From Ilyonectria destructans (Eukaryota; Ascomycota; Sordariomycetes; Hypocreales; Nectriaceae), in contig JAHEWK010000014.1 of NCBI GenBank assembly GCA_020740775.1, positions 1,736,001 to 1,800,000 on the forward strand: DNA of 64,000 bases. Direction: 5' to 3'. This document shows, piece after piece, positions 34,941 to 44,752 of the stretch. The notes beneath the pieces were generated by a model. The model was not told the origin of the DNA and made no database searches. It saw only the letters and a list, made by a program, of their open reading frames with translations. Numbering within the stretch: the first letter of the stretch is position 1; every line of letters begins with the position of its first letter. The translations under genes were made by a program, and so were the position numbers.

Positions 34941-35982
34941 ATAAGGAAGACGGGTTCGTAACCTTGTATTTATTACGATTTAAGGTGAGCATAACTTTAG
35001 GCCCTAATCTTCTAAACTGGATTACCGTAATCCGACCTAACTGAGGGACATTGATAAAGCAAATGCTTTGCCAGACCTATTTTAGTAGTGAGTTCCTCAT
35101 CTTGAACCAGATTACCGGCAAACGTGAATTATGCAAGTGTCCCTTTGTAGCTCTCTACGTTTCCCCTCGTGCAGCATAGACTCTTGGTATCTATTCCTCT
35201 CTAAGATGTGAAATTGGAGTAAAAGCAGTAACTCTACGTCCGGTAATCCGTAGAAAAGGTCGATTACCATAATCTAGTCTATTTGGGTGAAGTCGGGTGT
35301 CCGCTAAGGCCTAACTGCCCTAATCTTTAAAGCCTTACGGCCCTAAAATTCTGAAGTTTAGCGCTTAACTACCCCTCAACCCCTAAATAACTGGATTTTT
35401 AGTGCCCAGGCTGCTATAAGCTAACTGCCCTAATCTTTAGTGCTCTCCATGGCTGCCTATGCCCTAAAGGCCTTAATTTTCAGCACTCTAGCTGCCCTAT
35501 CCTCAGGGAAGGCAGAAAGCCCGAGCCACCAGTCCGGTTTACAATAGTAACATCTGATACATAGTAGACAATATAACTTCCGATATCACTGTAGGGCAAT
35601 CGGGTTACAGTAATCCAGTCAAGAAGATCAGGGCCTTGGTTGATATTGGTAATAGTACTTGGGAATTGTGCGCCCATTTACCCACCTATGGACATTTACC
35701 TTCATGTATCCTTAGGTGCGATACTTGTTCAACCACATGAAGCGTGGTACAGTAAGTAAGCCCGGATAAATATCTCTCCATGCGTAGCATTGATTGGGAG
35801 AACCCCCGCCTTTTATGTTGGGTGGCATGGTTCCTTGACGAACTTAAGACCCCCTCATCCCCATTCCAGGTCTCTTAAAACCTAAGTTTCATATTGAGTG
35901 TGTATCTATTAGAAACCTGTTCTTTGTCGTTTAAACCATTTACCGCTCTCACAACTAGTGGAGTTAAAGCTACCCTGACAAG
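34941..35982. repeat. AT-rich block of degenerate repeats
   Basis: CTAACTGCCCTAATCTTTA occurs exactly at 35311-35329 and 35421-35439, with a shorter relative (GCCCTAATCTT) near 35001. Near-palindromic words of the type GATTACCGTAATC recur at about 35021, 35110, 35241, 35262 and 35605. No open frame of note. This looks like relics of an old, mutated repeat or transposon. The end nearest 35983 must also hold the promoter of the SDR gene. Confidence 0.5.
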
Positions 35983-36882
35983 ATGCCTTTTCCATACAAG
36001 ACCGTCCTCATCACTGGTGCCACAGCTGGCATTGGCTTGGCGCTCGCGGAGAGAATGATCCAAGCTGGCATTTTTGTCATCGCCGTGGGCCGGCGCAGTG
36101 ACCGACTCAACGAGTTGGTAGCTAAGTACGGTTCCGAGAAGGTGGCTGCTGAACCATTCGACGTGTCAGACCTGGACAAGTTGCCTAGCTGGGTCGAGAA
36201 GTAAGCATGCGATCAGACAAAGTCTGGGGATAATGATATTGACGCGTTTAGAATGACACAAACCTACCCTTCCCTCTCTAGCGTCGTGCTTAATGCTGGC
36301 TTCCAACGCGCCGTCGACTTCACCAACCCAGAAGCCGTCTCTCTGCCATCACTCACTTCGGAGATGCAGACAAACTATCTCTCTCCGCTGCACACACTCT
36401 CCCTCTTTCTCCCACACCTCATTTCTCTGGGAAAGAATCCTGAAACACCAGCGTCTATCGTCCTCGTTTCTTCCGGCCTTGGTGTTGTTCCCATTTCGCG
36501 CTGCGCAAACTACTGTGCCACGAAATCAGCCATCCACTCCCTTGCTTGGTCTCTCAGGTCCCAACTTTCGGCCCCATCGAGTCCAGACACGCAGCATATT
36601 AGGGTGATTGAAATCATCCCGCCAGCTGTGCAGACCGAGCTTCACTCATCGCAGCCTGATCTGGTGGAGGCAGGTCAGGCGAACATTGGAGTTCCTTTGA
36701 AAGAGTTTGCTGATGAGACGTGGGAGCTCATGACCGCCGAGGAAATCACGCCTAATGACGAGATAATTATTAAGCTTGTGGGGGAACGATGGGGTGCCAT
36801 TGAGAAAGAGAAGAGAGACATGTTTCGAGTTTTTGAGAATATGCTCAGGAAGACGACGGTAAAGGATAAAGAAGATGCTTGA
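35983..36882 (+). CDS. short-chain dehydrogenase/reductase (SDR)
   Basis: Two exons, 35983-36200 and 36252-36882, with a 51-bp intron; 282 residues. Classical SDR landmarks are in order: TGATAGIG at 11-18 (dinucleotide-binding loop), LNAG at 86-89, the catalytic Ser at 146/147 (VSS) and YCATK at 160-164. The pocket after strand beta2 (VGRRSDR) has Arg, which fits NADP(H). Similar fungal proteins are named DltE-like or oxidoreductases acting on carbonyl compounds; the substrate is not readable. Probably cytosolic. Confidence 0.93.
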
Positions 36883-37542
36883 GGATTGGCATGGAGGATG
36901 CTGGAGACTACCTAGACTCTACCCAGTCAGAACAATTGTGGTGAGAAGATGACTTGACGTTCATCAAGTAGCATGAAGCGCTTAGTACAGATAGCCTACG
37001 ATCTCCAATTAATTACACAGTCAATTCAGAGAGGCATTCTCCGGATTTTCACGGACTTGCCAGCTTGAACCCCTTGATTATACTCCTTCTGGCTGCACGA
37101 CAACAGCCTCACCGTGGTGACGAAACCTGATGGGTGCGCCTTGGCATTGAAGGTTGGTGTCGCTTGATGACACTGGTTGGTGGACAGTTAGCCTAGTTCA
37201 TCTTTTAGCCGCCAAGAGGAGCTGAAATGCAGACTTCTAGCCGGCGTCAACAACTCTGGCTTGACGAGATCAAGAATCACTGCAAAGATAACTAGCACTC
37301 GCAACAATGATCCCACATGGGACGGTTGATTATGAGGGTCGTTGACGAGATAAACTCTAGCAATTGTATAGGCTAAGTCGCCCCAAGACGTAAACCACCG
37401 GATACCTCCAGTGAGCACCCAGCAAGTCATGTTCGACATAAATACACCTCGTGCTCGCAAATCTTCCCCGTTACATTAAAATATTGTGCCTGTCCACCTC
37501 CCTTGACGTGAGCTCGTGAACCCCCTTGTCATTTTCAGCCTC
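36883..37542. other. intergenic, nothing recognised
   Basis: Convergent spacer between the SDR gene and the zinc-finger protein gene. Short open frames on both strands have no domain. Confidence 0.5.
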
Positions 37543-38502
37543 TTACTCCTGACCTCCATCCTCCTGGTGCTTGCCTTCCACCTGGTCCGGAGCCTCTGTC
37601 TCCGGCATGACAATCTGATCGCCTTCCTGGATGTCACACATCTCCCAAACGTCATCATGCAACATGACCTCCCACAGTTCCACTTTCTTCTGCCCAGTCG
37701 TGTAGTCTTGAAGCACAGGCTTGTCGGGAGCGCTCGGGGCTGGTGGGCAACCACAAGTGCCCGGGTCGGATCCGTCCTTGCAGTGGCGTCGATGATGAAG
37801 AGACCAGTCGGCGTACTTTTCATCCCAATCCACGGCCTTCTTGTCGTATGTCTTATACCTCCCGATGTAGGCAGCGATGTTGTCCAAGTCGACACAACCC
37901 TTGTGTTGGTACCACTTCCTCACCATCAAGCCCCATGATCCTTCGAGCGTAAACTTGTAGGGGATCAGATCTTCGGGCGAAATCATGCAGCTGAAGCATT
38001 GAACATGATAGTACTGTTTGGAACCCCAGCCAATCTCCTGGTATTCGGGGATTTCGACACAGATGCGCGCATCGGACCAGATGAACTTGCCGCACTCAGC
38101 ATTGTTGCGGAAGTAGGAGCAGTCCTCTTTCGCACGGCACTGCGCGCGTTTGGAGCGAGAAATCTCTAAGAAAGCAATCATGCTGGGGCTGTTCTGAATT
38201 TCAGCTCGCAGTGTAACGCCTCTTTCCTCAAGTCGCTCTTCAGGCCGAAGGTTGCGTCGTCGAGTTTGCTCGGCTCTCCACTCTCTTGCCTCCGCGTTCC
38301 GTTTCTCCCTCTGGATCTCTCGTTCCTCTGCATCGGTTTCTGTTCGTGGCCGTTTCGAGATCGTGGAGGCGACGTTGTCCTGGGTTTCAGTGCCCTTTGG
38401 GGATGGCGAGCGGTCCCTTTTCCCCGGTGGGCATTCTCCGGTCCCAAGTTTCTCCAGGATTGGGGGAGTCATTGAGATTGTCGAATGAGAACGAAGGTTC
38501 AA
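37543..38502 (-). CDS. hypothetical protein with PARP-type zinc-finger-like module
   Basis: Single exon, 319 residues; Met11 is another possible start. Residues 50-100 are a highly charged Glu/Arg helix with basic clusters that could serve as nuclear signals (SKRPRTE). Residues about 117-175 hold Cys/His in an order like the PARP zinc finger (Cys121, Cys128, a WSDARICVEIPEYQ strand, then YYHVQCFSC). WYQHKGCVD follows. A Pro/Cys stretch (GTCGCPPAPSAP) and an acidic tail end the protein. The PARP-type assignment rests on spacing and the Y-H-C pattern only; DNA-end or nucleic-acid binding would be inferred. Confidence 0.6.
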   Translation of the reverse strand: MNLRSHSTISMTPPILEKLGTGECPPGKRDRSPSPKGTETQDNVASTISKRPRTETDAEEREIQREKRNAEAREWRAEQTRRRNLRPEERLEERGVTLRAEIQNSPSMIAFLEISRSKRAQCRAKEDCSYFRNNAECGKFIWSDARICVEIPEYQEIGWGSKQYYHVQCFSCMISPEDLIPYKFTLEGSWGLMVRKWYQHKGCVDLDNIAAYIGRYKTYDKKAVDWDEKYADWSLHHRRHCKDGSDPGTCGCPPAPSAPDKPVLQDYTTGQKKVELWEVMLHDDVWEMCDIQEGDQIVMPETEAPDQVEGKHQEDGGQE

Positions 38503-39561
38503 GTAGATGGTTCGCAGTAGAACTCAGGCGGGCTCAACGAAGCCGAATGTGCGAGGAGGAAGAATCTGAGGATGAGCCGTCGTTCAACGAAGGTGAGGAG
38601 TCATGTGTAGAGGAAGAACCTGAAGGGCGACACGGCGTTCAAATCATTGAGGGTGCGCAGTAGGTGGACAGGAATCCGGCGACGAGAAGTCGTTCAACTG
38701 TCAGGGCGTGATGCGTGGATGGAGAATCCGAAGGTTGTAGTCCAAAGTGTAGAGGAAGAATCCGAGAGAACCTGGAGTTTTAGGCATCTGTTCTTGAAAA
38801 AACCGTGGCTGCCTGAGGTGGTTGACTGTGGGAGAGCAACTTCCTCATGATTCATACACGTGCACCACGTGACGAAGAACATGACATCGCGCGACGACAT
38901 CACCAGCGCAACCAAGCAATTAATTTGCTTTCATGGTGATTAGAGATTGGATCTAGACTGAAAGAGCCCTTGCTTTTGGTAGAGTCAGGCCAGATTGCGT
39001 TTCTATATGTTCTAGACCGTCTCGCGTTCGTCATGAATGGTCGGTGTGCGAGAAGTGTAGTGCATCATGGGCCACTATGGTCTGCCTGTAAGGGATCACT
39101 TTGGGTCGCACCCTGCAACCTCTTAACTTTGATTTTCACTTTCCCCCGCTCAAGTCAGGGAATGATATTCAGATTCAGATGCTAGTGCCCTTCGAATTAG
39201 CCCCTCAACGATTTTGTGCTTACAATGACGAAGCCGAGCAAGAGTATCTCACTAGCACGCATCCAACAACCATGCTCCTCCCTATTTTGCATTGTTCCCT
39301 TCTATGGCAAGACTGCAGCAAGCACCTACACGACGAAAGAGACTAACCATTATAAAGAATATTCTGGTGAGCCTTGATATGCATAGTAGAGTGGGCTTCC
39401 CTTGAGCGAGGCAACTATGTAGATGCCGCGACGACAACAGTGCAAGAAGTATCAATGAACTGGGAACAGTAAACGAATCGAGTCTGTCTTATTTAGTACG
39501 GAAACCCTGCTCCTTTAGACCCTAAGATCTACCACACTCTTCAACACTGCCGTTTCCTCGT
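38503..39561. other. intergenic, nothing recognised
   Basis: Upstream of the zinc-finger gene and downstream of the WSC relic. Glu-rich open frames at 38.3-38.85 kb are mostly the antisense of coding sequence or promoter. Confidence 0.5.
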
Positions 39562-40171
39562 TTAGCTGATTCGTTTGATCCGATCCTGGACGTCAAAACA
39601 CTTGCCGACGAAACATTGGATCAGCTTGGCGAGCTTGACGGCGACTGTTGAGAATTTTTGGACCGCATTATTGACATCTTTCAAAATTGAGTGAGATGGA
39701 CTCTGAATTGGACTCGAAGTAGGCTGGCAAGTGCAAGTGCAAGTGGTGGTTGTTGAAGCAGAGGGGCTCGGGGTAGTCTTGTCGCTTCTGTCGTACTACA
39801 CATCTAATTCCACACTTGTGTTGAAGACACTGTAGGCCTCTAAACCACCACAAGTTTCAATCCCAAAGCCAGGACACGGATAGTTGCATTGATCGTTTTC
39901 AATCAGTGAGAGACGAGGTGGATAAGTGTCGGCACAGAAACACTTATTCAGGTGCAATATCGAGACAAACTTTCCCTCCTTTTGGCAGCGATACCAACAG
40001 AGGCCTGAAGAGGAATATTTGACAGGAACAACGTTTGAATTAGACGAGAGCGATCCAAAGCAGCCGCGTACTGATTTGGCCTAATTTAGGAAGCTCTGGG
40101 GGTCTTTGTTGTGGTTGGCGGGTCCCGGTGGCCACAAGCGTCGCCAGGAAAAGGAAAGTGTCAAGCTTCAC
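39562..40171 (-). pseudogene. WSC-domain secreted/cell-wall protein, broken
   Basis: Two exons read on the minus strand: 40171-40136 (start of a signal peptide, KLDTFLFLATL) and 40080 onward, joined by a 55-bp intron (40081-40135, donor GTGGCC, acceptor TTAG). Exon 2 encodes a full WSC domain: RGCFGSLSS, SSGLCWYRCQKEG, NKCFCADTYPP, CNYPCPG and CGGLEAYSVFN, with the expected cysteines. WSC domains bind glycans, in wall-stress sensors and secreted proteins. Two defects: the expected start codon is GTG (an in-frame ATG further up is followed by TGA), and a TAG at 39796-39798 ends the frame right after the domain. Beyond it the same frame stays open for 78 codons with a Ser/Thr-rich stalk and a helical tail, ending in TAA at 39562. 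Confidence 0.7.
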
Positions 40172-40653
40172 TACTTTCTTTACTAGAAGAGGGATGTTTC
40201 AGAAAGCTAGCTCCATTCTGGCAATAAGTACGGCTTTCGGGCGAGGAGTGAGTTGTTTGACCCGCAAGGGGTGGGCAGTCATTTTATAACGGTCAGCTTT
40301 AATGGGATGGTCTAATAAGGTGGAAGGGATGCACTCCGTGATATTCCCCTTCACTCAAGACCTCCCCATTTCACTGTACACTACATGCCTTGGTTCAGTT
40401 AAGATCGTTGGATTCTTTGGCGACCTGCACTCACCCTGTAGTCGCAATCAAGGCGACGCCATTACCGAAAACGGTAATCTTTCCGCCTTATCTGAACAAT
40501 CTCAAGGTCCACAGTTCCTGGTGCGGGGCTGCCGCTAGCTATGATCCGATGGCGACCAGCTTAAATACTCAGAGCGACCCTTCAATATCACAAAATTTCT
40601 CAATCATCCTCGTTGTTCTTTCCAACTCTCAAGTCCATTATATTTCTGTTGAA

Positions 40654-41439
40654 ATGTCTCCGAACTCACATCCACTCCCTTCGATCGAAGCAGAACCATA
40701 CGGGTGGCCGCATGATTCCTCGTTCAACTCCGGCTCAACTGCACTGATCGTCATCGACATGCAAGTAGACTTTTGCTCACCTGGTGGCTACCTCGATGCC
40801 CAAGGAATATCCATCGAACCGATGAGAGCTGTGATCCCACAAATAAAATCTCTACTTGATGCATTCCGTGCAGCAGGATTTCCAATCTATCATACCAGGG
40901 AGGGCCATCGACCCGATCTTTCGACTCTTTCCAGTCGCGAACTGGCCCGAAGTAGGAATAATACTAGCGGAAAAGGAATTGGGGATATGGGTCCCTTAGG
41001 GAGGCTACTTGTCCGCGGCGAGAAGGGCCACGAAATCATTCCCGAGTTAACACCTTTGCCCTCGGAGCCCATTATCGACAAGCCTGGCAGGAGTGCATTT
41101 CAGCACACTGATCTGAAATTACTCCTTGACAACCGCCGTGTCAAAAATCTTGTCATTTGTGGCGTCACCACTGATGTGTGCGTTACCAGCACTATGAGAG
41201 ATGGAAGTGAGTGATTTTCATCATTTCTTCTCGAGACAACGCCCTTGTTGCTGTTATGTTTCAACAACTGACTTTGAATAGACGATATGGGATTAGATTG
41301 CCTTCTTGTTTCGGATGCTTCCGCTGCCGGCGAACAACACTTACATGAAGCTGCTGTGGCAAGCGTCTGCGGCGAGGGAGGCATCTTCGGTGCAGTCGCC
41401 ACTACTGAAAAGGTACTCACAGCTGTGAAGAGTTGGTAA
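40654..41439 (+). CDS. isochorismatase-fold amidohydrolase, biuret hydrolase-like
   Basis: Two exons, 40654-41206 and 41282-41439, with a 75-bp intron; 236 residues. Start ATG at 40654 (MSPNSHP); the frame is open further upstream, but that part does not look like protein. The catalytic triad of cysteine hydrolases is present: Asp35 (VIDMQVDF), Lys143 (IDKPG) and Cys176 (TTDVCV), with the cis-peptide GVTT before it. HTREGHRPDLS and GPLGRLLVRGE are features I associate with biuret amidohydrolase and ureidoacrylate hydrolase (RutB) relatives. The reaction would release ammonia from a small ureide-type amide; the exact substrate is inferred. The gene converges on the next one, with 95 bp between stops. 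Confidence 0.85.
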
Positions 41440-41534
41440 ATTCAAATACTCGGCAGATAGTTGTCTTAGTTTATTGATTTGAAGCAAATACACTCTCTCT
41501 CCTTGAACCGCCTCAGTAACCAAACAGCCGTACG

Positions 41535-43334
41535 CTACTTTGTTTTGATGTCTGGGCTCTTTGGCGACCACGTACTGGGATGAGTCTGATCCATCTTGTC
41601 GTTGAATTGCAGGGAAACCTTGTTAAAAATAGAGCTCAGCTCCTGCCCTAAACTTTTAACATCAGTTGCAAATTCTTCGCTACTGTTTCGCCTTCGGAAA
41701 TATGTCATGGTACTCCCAGCAGCTGTTTTCACAGCAGCTTTCACAGTTTTCGCTCCTTTGACAACTGTTTCCGTCGCTTTCCGGTAGGCTTTACCAATCG
41801 ATGTTCTGCTGGGTTCCGTGATTTCTGTTGGAGATTCCAGAGGAGGCTGACTGCGCCGAGAGTCAAGGTTTGTCTTGTCCGAGTCGTGTGGCGAGGGATG
41901 ATCCTCCCCAATATCTGCGAGGCTTCCCTTGTCCGCGACAATGCCATTGACAGGTTTTCGGCGAATTGGCAGTTCTCTGGGTTGAAAATTCTGTGTGGCA
42001 ATGGCGGGGCTTGTGGTTTTGGCCTGGGACTTAGCTGGGTCCCTTTTAGGCGTCTCCGCCACGGCACCAAACTCATTCAGGACCACGGCCACGCGCCCTG
42101 AGCTTAGGTCAACCAACACATCGGTCATCAAATGACCAGCTTCGCTCAACTTTCCATCTGAATATGCTGAAGATGTGACAAACGCTGTCCAAGTATCAAC
42201 GGCCTCTATCATCTTAGCCCGAGTGACCCGGAACCACTCGTGAGTCATGCCGCAGTGCGCGCAGTCTGACAACAGATGCCGACTTTCTTTCAGAGCTGCC
42301 TTGACAAGGTTCGTTACCCTGAATGCACCAAAGAATTTTTCCTGGCTCTGATAGATCATCTCGGAGTCTTTCGCGTAGCAACTTTCACTCTGCGGAAGCC
42401 CGTCTTTATTGGTGTGCTCTCTTGAAAAGCCGACCGTCATGATTTCCTCATTCTTGACATGTCTGAGCACATATACGACACCAGTCCTCCTGTCGTCTTG
42501 GTTGAATGGCCGGTGAATGTAGTGCACAAGCTTGCTTTTAGATCGGTTTATAGTGAGGCGTTGCTTGCAACGTTCGAGAGTTTCCGGATCTTTCTCATCG
42601 CTCTCAAGCTCGGCAACCATTAGATTGATTTCCTCATCCGATGGCTCACCATCCTTTGACATGGGACCTGCCGGACCACGCTCCCCAATAGACGGTGGCG
42701 GATTGCAATTGCCCTTTGCTGGAACTGGTTCTGAAATTATCTTGGCCGTGCCGTCGCTCTTTCGCATGTCAGATACGCTCGGTTCTGGACCCGGCGTGAC
42801 TGAGAGACTGCTGAAATCTGCTGTGGATTCACTGAAATCGAGGGTTGTTGCTGTGTTTTGAGATTGAGATGGTTCAGACACGTCGACACTGGTGGACGAG
42901 GAGCAACCTGGAATCTGTCCGGGAGAGGCTTCTACCGAGATGGAATCCATGGTTGGAGTTTGCATAGGGTCGACTTTTGTTTCTGCGGGCTCCACCTGCT
43001 CTTGAGGCAAAGTGTGTCTATCGGCCTTCCATTTGCGAAATTTAGGTAGTACATCCGGTAGATGATCGTAGTAGTGAGTGTTTGACAGAAACTCCTCAAC
43101 ATGTTTGTAAAATTCATCATCATGCGGGCACTGTTGTAGTTTGCTGAAATCATTCATCAACCTTGCGGCATTTTTAGCCCTGATTTTTGAAATATGGTGA
43201 TTACAAGCATCCTTCCTTCCGGCAGCGAACCCAAGACACCGCGTGAAATCAGAAGTCCAGGTATCTCTAGACCTTGTGTGAAGCACGATGGTAGAGAGGT
43301 CGACCAATACTGGGGAAGAGGGATTGACGCTCAT
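41535..43334 (-). CDS. T5orf172 (Mug113-type, GIY-YIG-related) domain protein
   Basis: Single exon. I choose Met at 43334 (599 residues); the frame extends to 43463, but those 43 residues look like translated leader. Residues about 285-385 form the domain: GVVYVLRHV, then EIMTVGFSREHT, and a later Cys-rich turn (CAHCGMTHEWF). T5orf172 is a GIY-YIG-like nuclease-fold domain found in phage proteins and many fungal proteins of unknown role. The N-terminal 60 residues have a conserved-looking RCLGFAAGRKDACNHHIS segment; the remainder is disordered, with basic Lys-rich parts. Nuclear or cytosolic; activity unproven. Confidence 0.75.
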   Translation of the reverse strand: MSVNPSSPVLVDLSTIVLHTRSRDTWTSDFTRCLGFAAGRKDACNHHISKIRAKNAARLMNDFSKLQQCPHDDEFYKHVEEFLSNTHYYDHLPDVLPKFRKWKADRHTLPQEQVEPAETKVDPMQTPTMDSISVEASPGQIPGCSSSTSVDVSEPSQSQNTATTLDFSESTADFSSLSVTPGPEPSVSDMRKSDGTAKIISEPVPAKGNCNPPPSIGERGPAGPMSKDGEPSDEEINLMVAELESDEKDPETLERCKQRLTINRSKSKLVHYIHRPFNQDDRRTGVVYVLRHVKNEEIMTVGFSREHTNKDGLPQSESCYAKDSEMIYQSQEKFFGAFRVTNLVKAALKESRHLLSDCAHCGMTHEWFRVTRAKMIEAVDTWTAFVTSSAYSDGKLSEAGHLMTDVLVDLSSGRVAVVLNEFGAVAETPKRDPAKSQAKTTSPAIATQNFQPRELPIRRKPVNGIVADKGSLADIGEDHPSPHDSDKTNLDSRRSQPPLESPTEITEPSRTSIGKAYRKATETVVKGAKTVKAAVKTAAGSTMTYFRRRNSSEEFATDVKSLGQELSSIFNKVSLQFNDKMDQTHPSTWSPKSPDIKTK

Positions 43335-43870
43335 GTTGCGAGACGATAGCTTGATTGATGTTATTGAGAAGATTGAGAAGGAAAATAGCAGCGGAAAATG
43401 GCTCAATGTTTGGGCCGCTTCTTGATTCAGCTCGGCAAGGCCGTAGTAGGATGCTGGGACCATGTGACATGTTATGCAGTTGGTTCAACCTGCATACGAG
43501 GTTGGTAGTAGCCGGGCGATACCCTGTTTGAAGCCAGAGTGCAGGGGACTAACGTAGTACAATGAAATGAACAATAATTGGAGTTGTAACTGATGTGAGG
43601 AGACAAAAATTAACAATAATTCATGACAATTGACGAAAGTCTGCAAGAAGAAGCGGCAATGGAGGCTGTCCTGGGTAGTCGCCCCAGTGGACTTGTAAAA
43701 GGGGATATTCTTTTTAATGATGTCGTTACCCGGCTCCGGACTGCGCCGCAAGCTCACATTTAAGGCAACGACTCATTTTAACCGGCAGGAAAGATGGGGA
43801 GTGGAAAGTTTAATTGAATCATACAATAAATAGCTTCATATAAACGTTAACGAACAGATCAGTGTATTAA
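43335..43870. other. intergenic, nothing recognised
   Basis: This spacer holds the promoter of the T5orf172 gene and the 3' end of the CHY gene. No supported feature. Confidence 0.5.
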
Positions 43871-44233
43871 CTACATTTCAAAGTATAAATTGTAATGCAT
43901 TGCGCATCCCGGATTGAACGCAGCTTCACAACCAGGACAACAATTGCCACTAGCCAGGTATTGAGAGATGGTCAGTTCTTGCTTGCAGTGCCCACACAGG
44001 ATTGCCTTCTCATTGCGCTCTCCCTTAGGCCACACCTCCGGTGGGTGATCGGCTTGCGCCTCATGGCAACTGATACAAGCGTAGTAAAGATGACAACACT
44101 TGTGACGAATGGCGATAATGTCACGATCTGAGTGCCAATGGATGCATTGTGTTTGTGGGCCAACGTCGAGGCCATGGACGACAGGTGAATTTCTGTCGCT
44201 CTGGTTTTGCGCCATCTGCTCCGAAATCGGCAC
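43871..44233 (-). CDS. hot13: CHY-type zinc-finger protein, Hot13-like
   Basis: Single exon, 120 residues; Met7 is an alternative start. The whole protein is one CHY zinc finger: CIHWHSDRDIIAIRHKCC, YYACISCHE, ILCGHCKQELT, CCPGC and FNPGCAMHYNLYF. The length, the short N-terminus and the ending HYNLYF match the family of yeast Hot13, a mitochondrial intermembrane-space protein that keeps Mia40 zinc-free during oxidative import of small Tim proteins. Other CHY proteins (RCHY1 ubiquitin ligases) are longer and carry a RING, absent here. The Hot13 role is by family resemblance only. Confidence 0.85.
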   Translation of the reverse strand: MPISEQMAQNQSDRNSPVVHGLDVGPQTQCIHWHSDRDIIAIRHKCCHLYYACISCHEAQADHPPEVWPKGERNEKAILCGHCKQELTISQYLASGNCCPGCEAAFNPGCAMHYNLYFEM

Positions 44234-44444
44234 CGAAACGGCCTCGATGATGTTGGACGTGAGAAGTTGTGATAAAACTCGGCGGTAATAGTGCTAAGAC
44301 AGATCTGGAGTCGATTGGATTGAATGATTGAAATACTGTGATATGTATTCCGGCGTGGTGTGTAATTTTGGGATTAATAAATGGAGGTTAAAAGTGGGAG
44401 TCACACAGAAGCAATGGGTATGAGACTGTGCTGACTAATTACCG

Positions 44445-44752
44445 CTAGTTGGAAGAAGCCGAAGCATGAGATGCGTTGACTAGGTCTGTAGGCTGAACAA
44501 GATGAGAAACCCTGTGACTTCTGGCGATTTGCATAAATAGCTCATAGCGAGTATTTACGCAATTATGTATATCAATCTGCTGGAATCTTGATTGCAATGA
44601 GTAAAGGCATTTGGACTGTTTCAGACCAGTGGAATAATATTCCCTGACTAGAAGTTTGAGCAGGTGGATACTTTTCTCAAGAAGGTATGGGGTCCAGGGG
44701 AATAATTGTTGCGAATTGGTGTCAGCTCCCTTCTCAATGAGCAGCTTGGCCG
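44445..44752 (-). pseudogene. ankyrin-repeat fragment
   Basis: The minus-strand frame reads LAAKLLIEKGADTNSQQ, then a second repeat-like stretch (YLLEKSIHLLKLLVREY) and unrelated sequence. It has no start codon of its own; it begins within the last codons of the receptor gene, in another frame. Probably a relic of an ankyrin gene over which the receptor's 3' end now lies. No gene was recognised between 44234 and 44444. Confidence 0.4.

Noticed and set aside
35311..35439. Telomere-like CCCTAA words
   Set aside because: They are scattered single words within a longer repeated unit, not a tandem TTAGGG array.
43335..43463. 43-residue N-terminal extension (hydrophobic) of the T5orf172 protein as a membrane anchor
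   Set aside because: It is open by chance upstream of a good Met; the protein otherwise looks soluble. Kept only as an alternative start.
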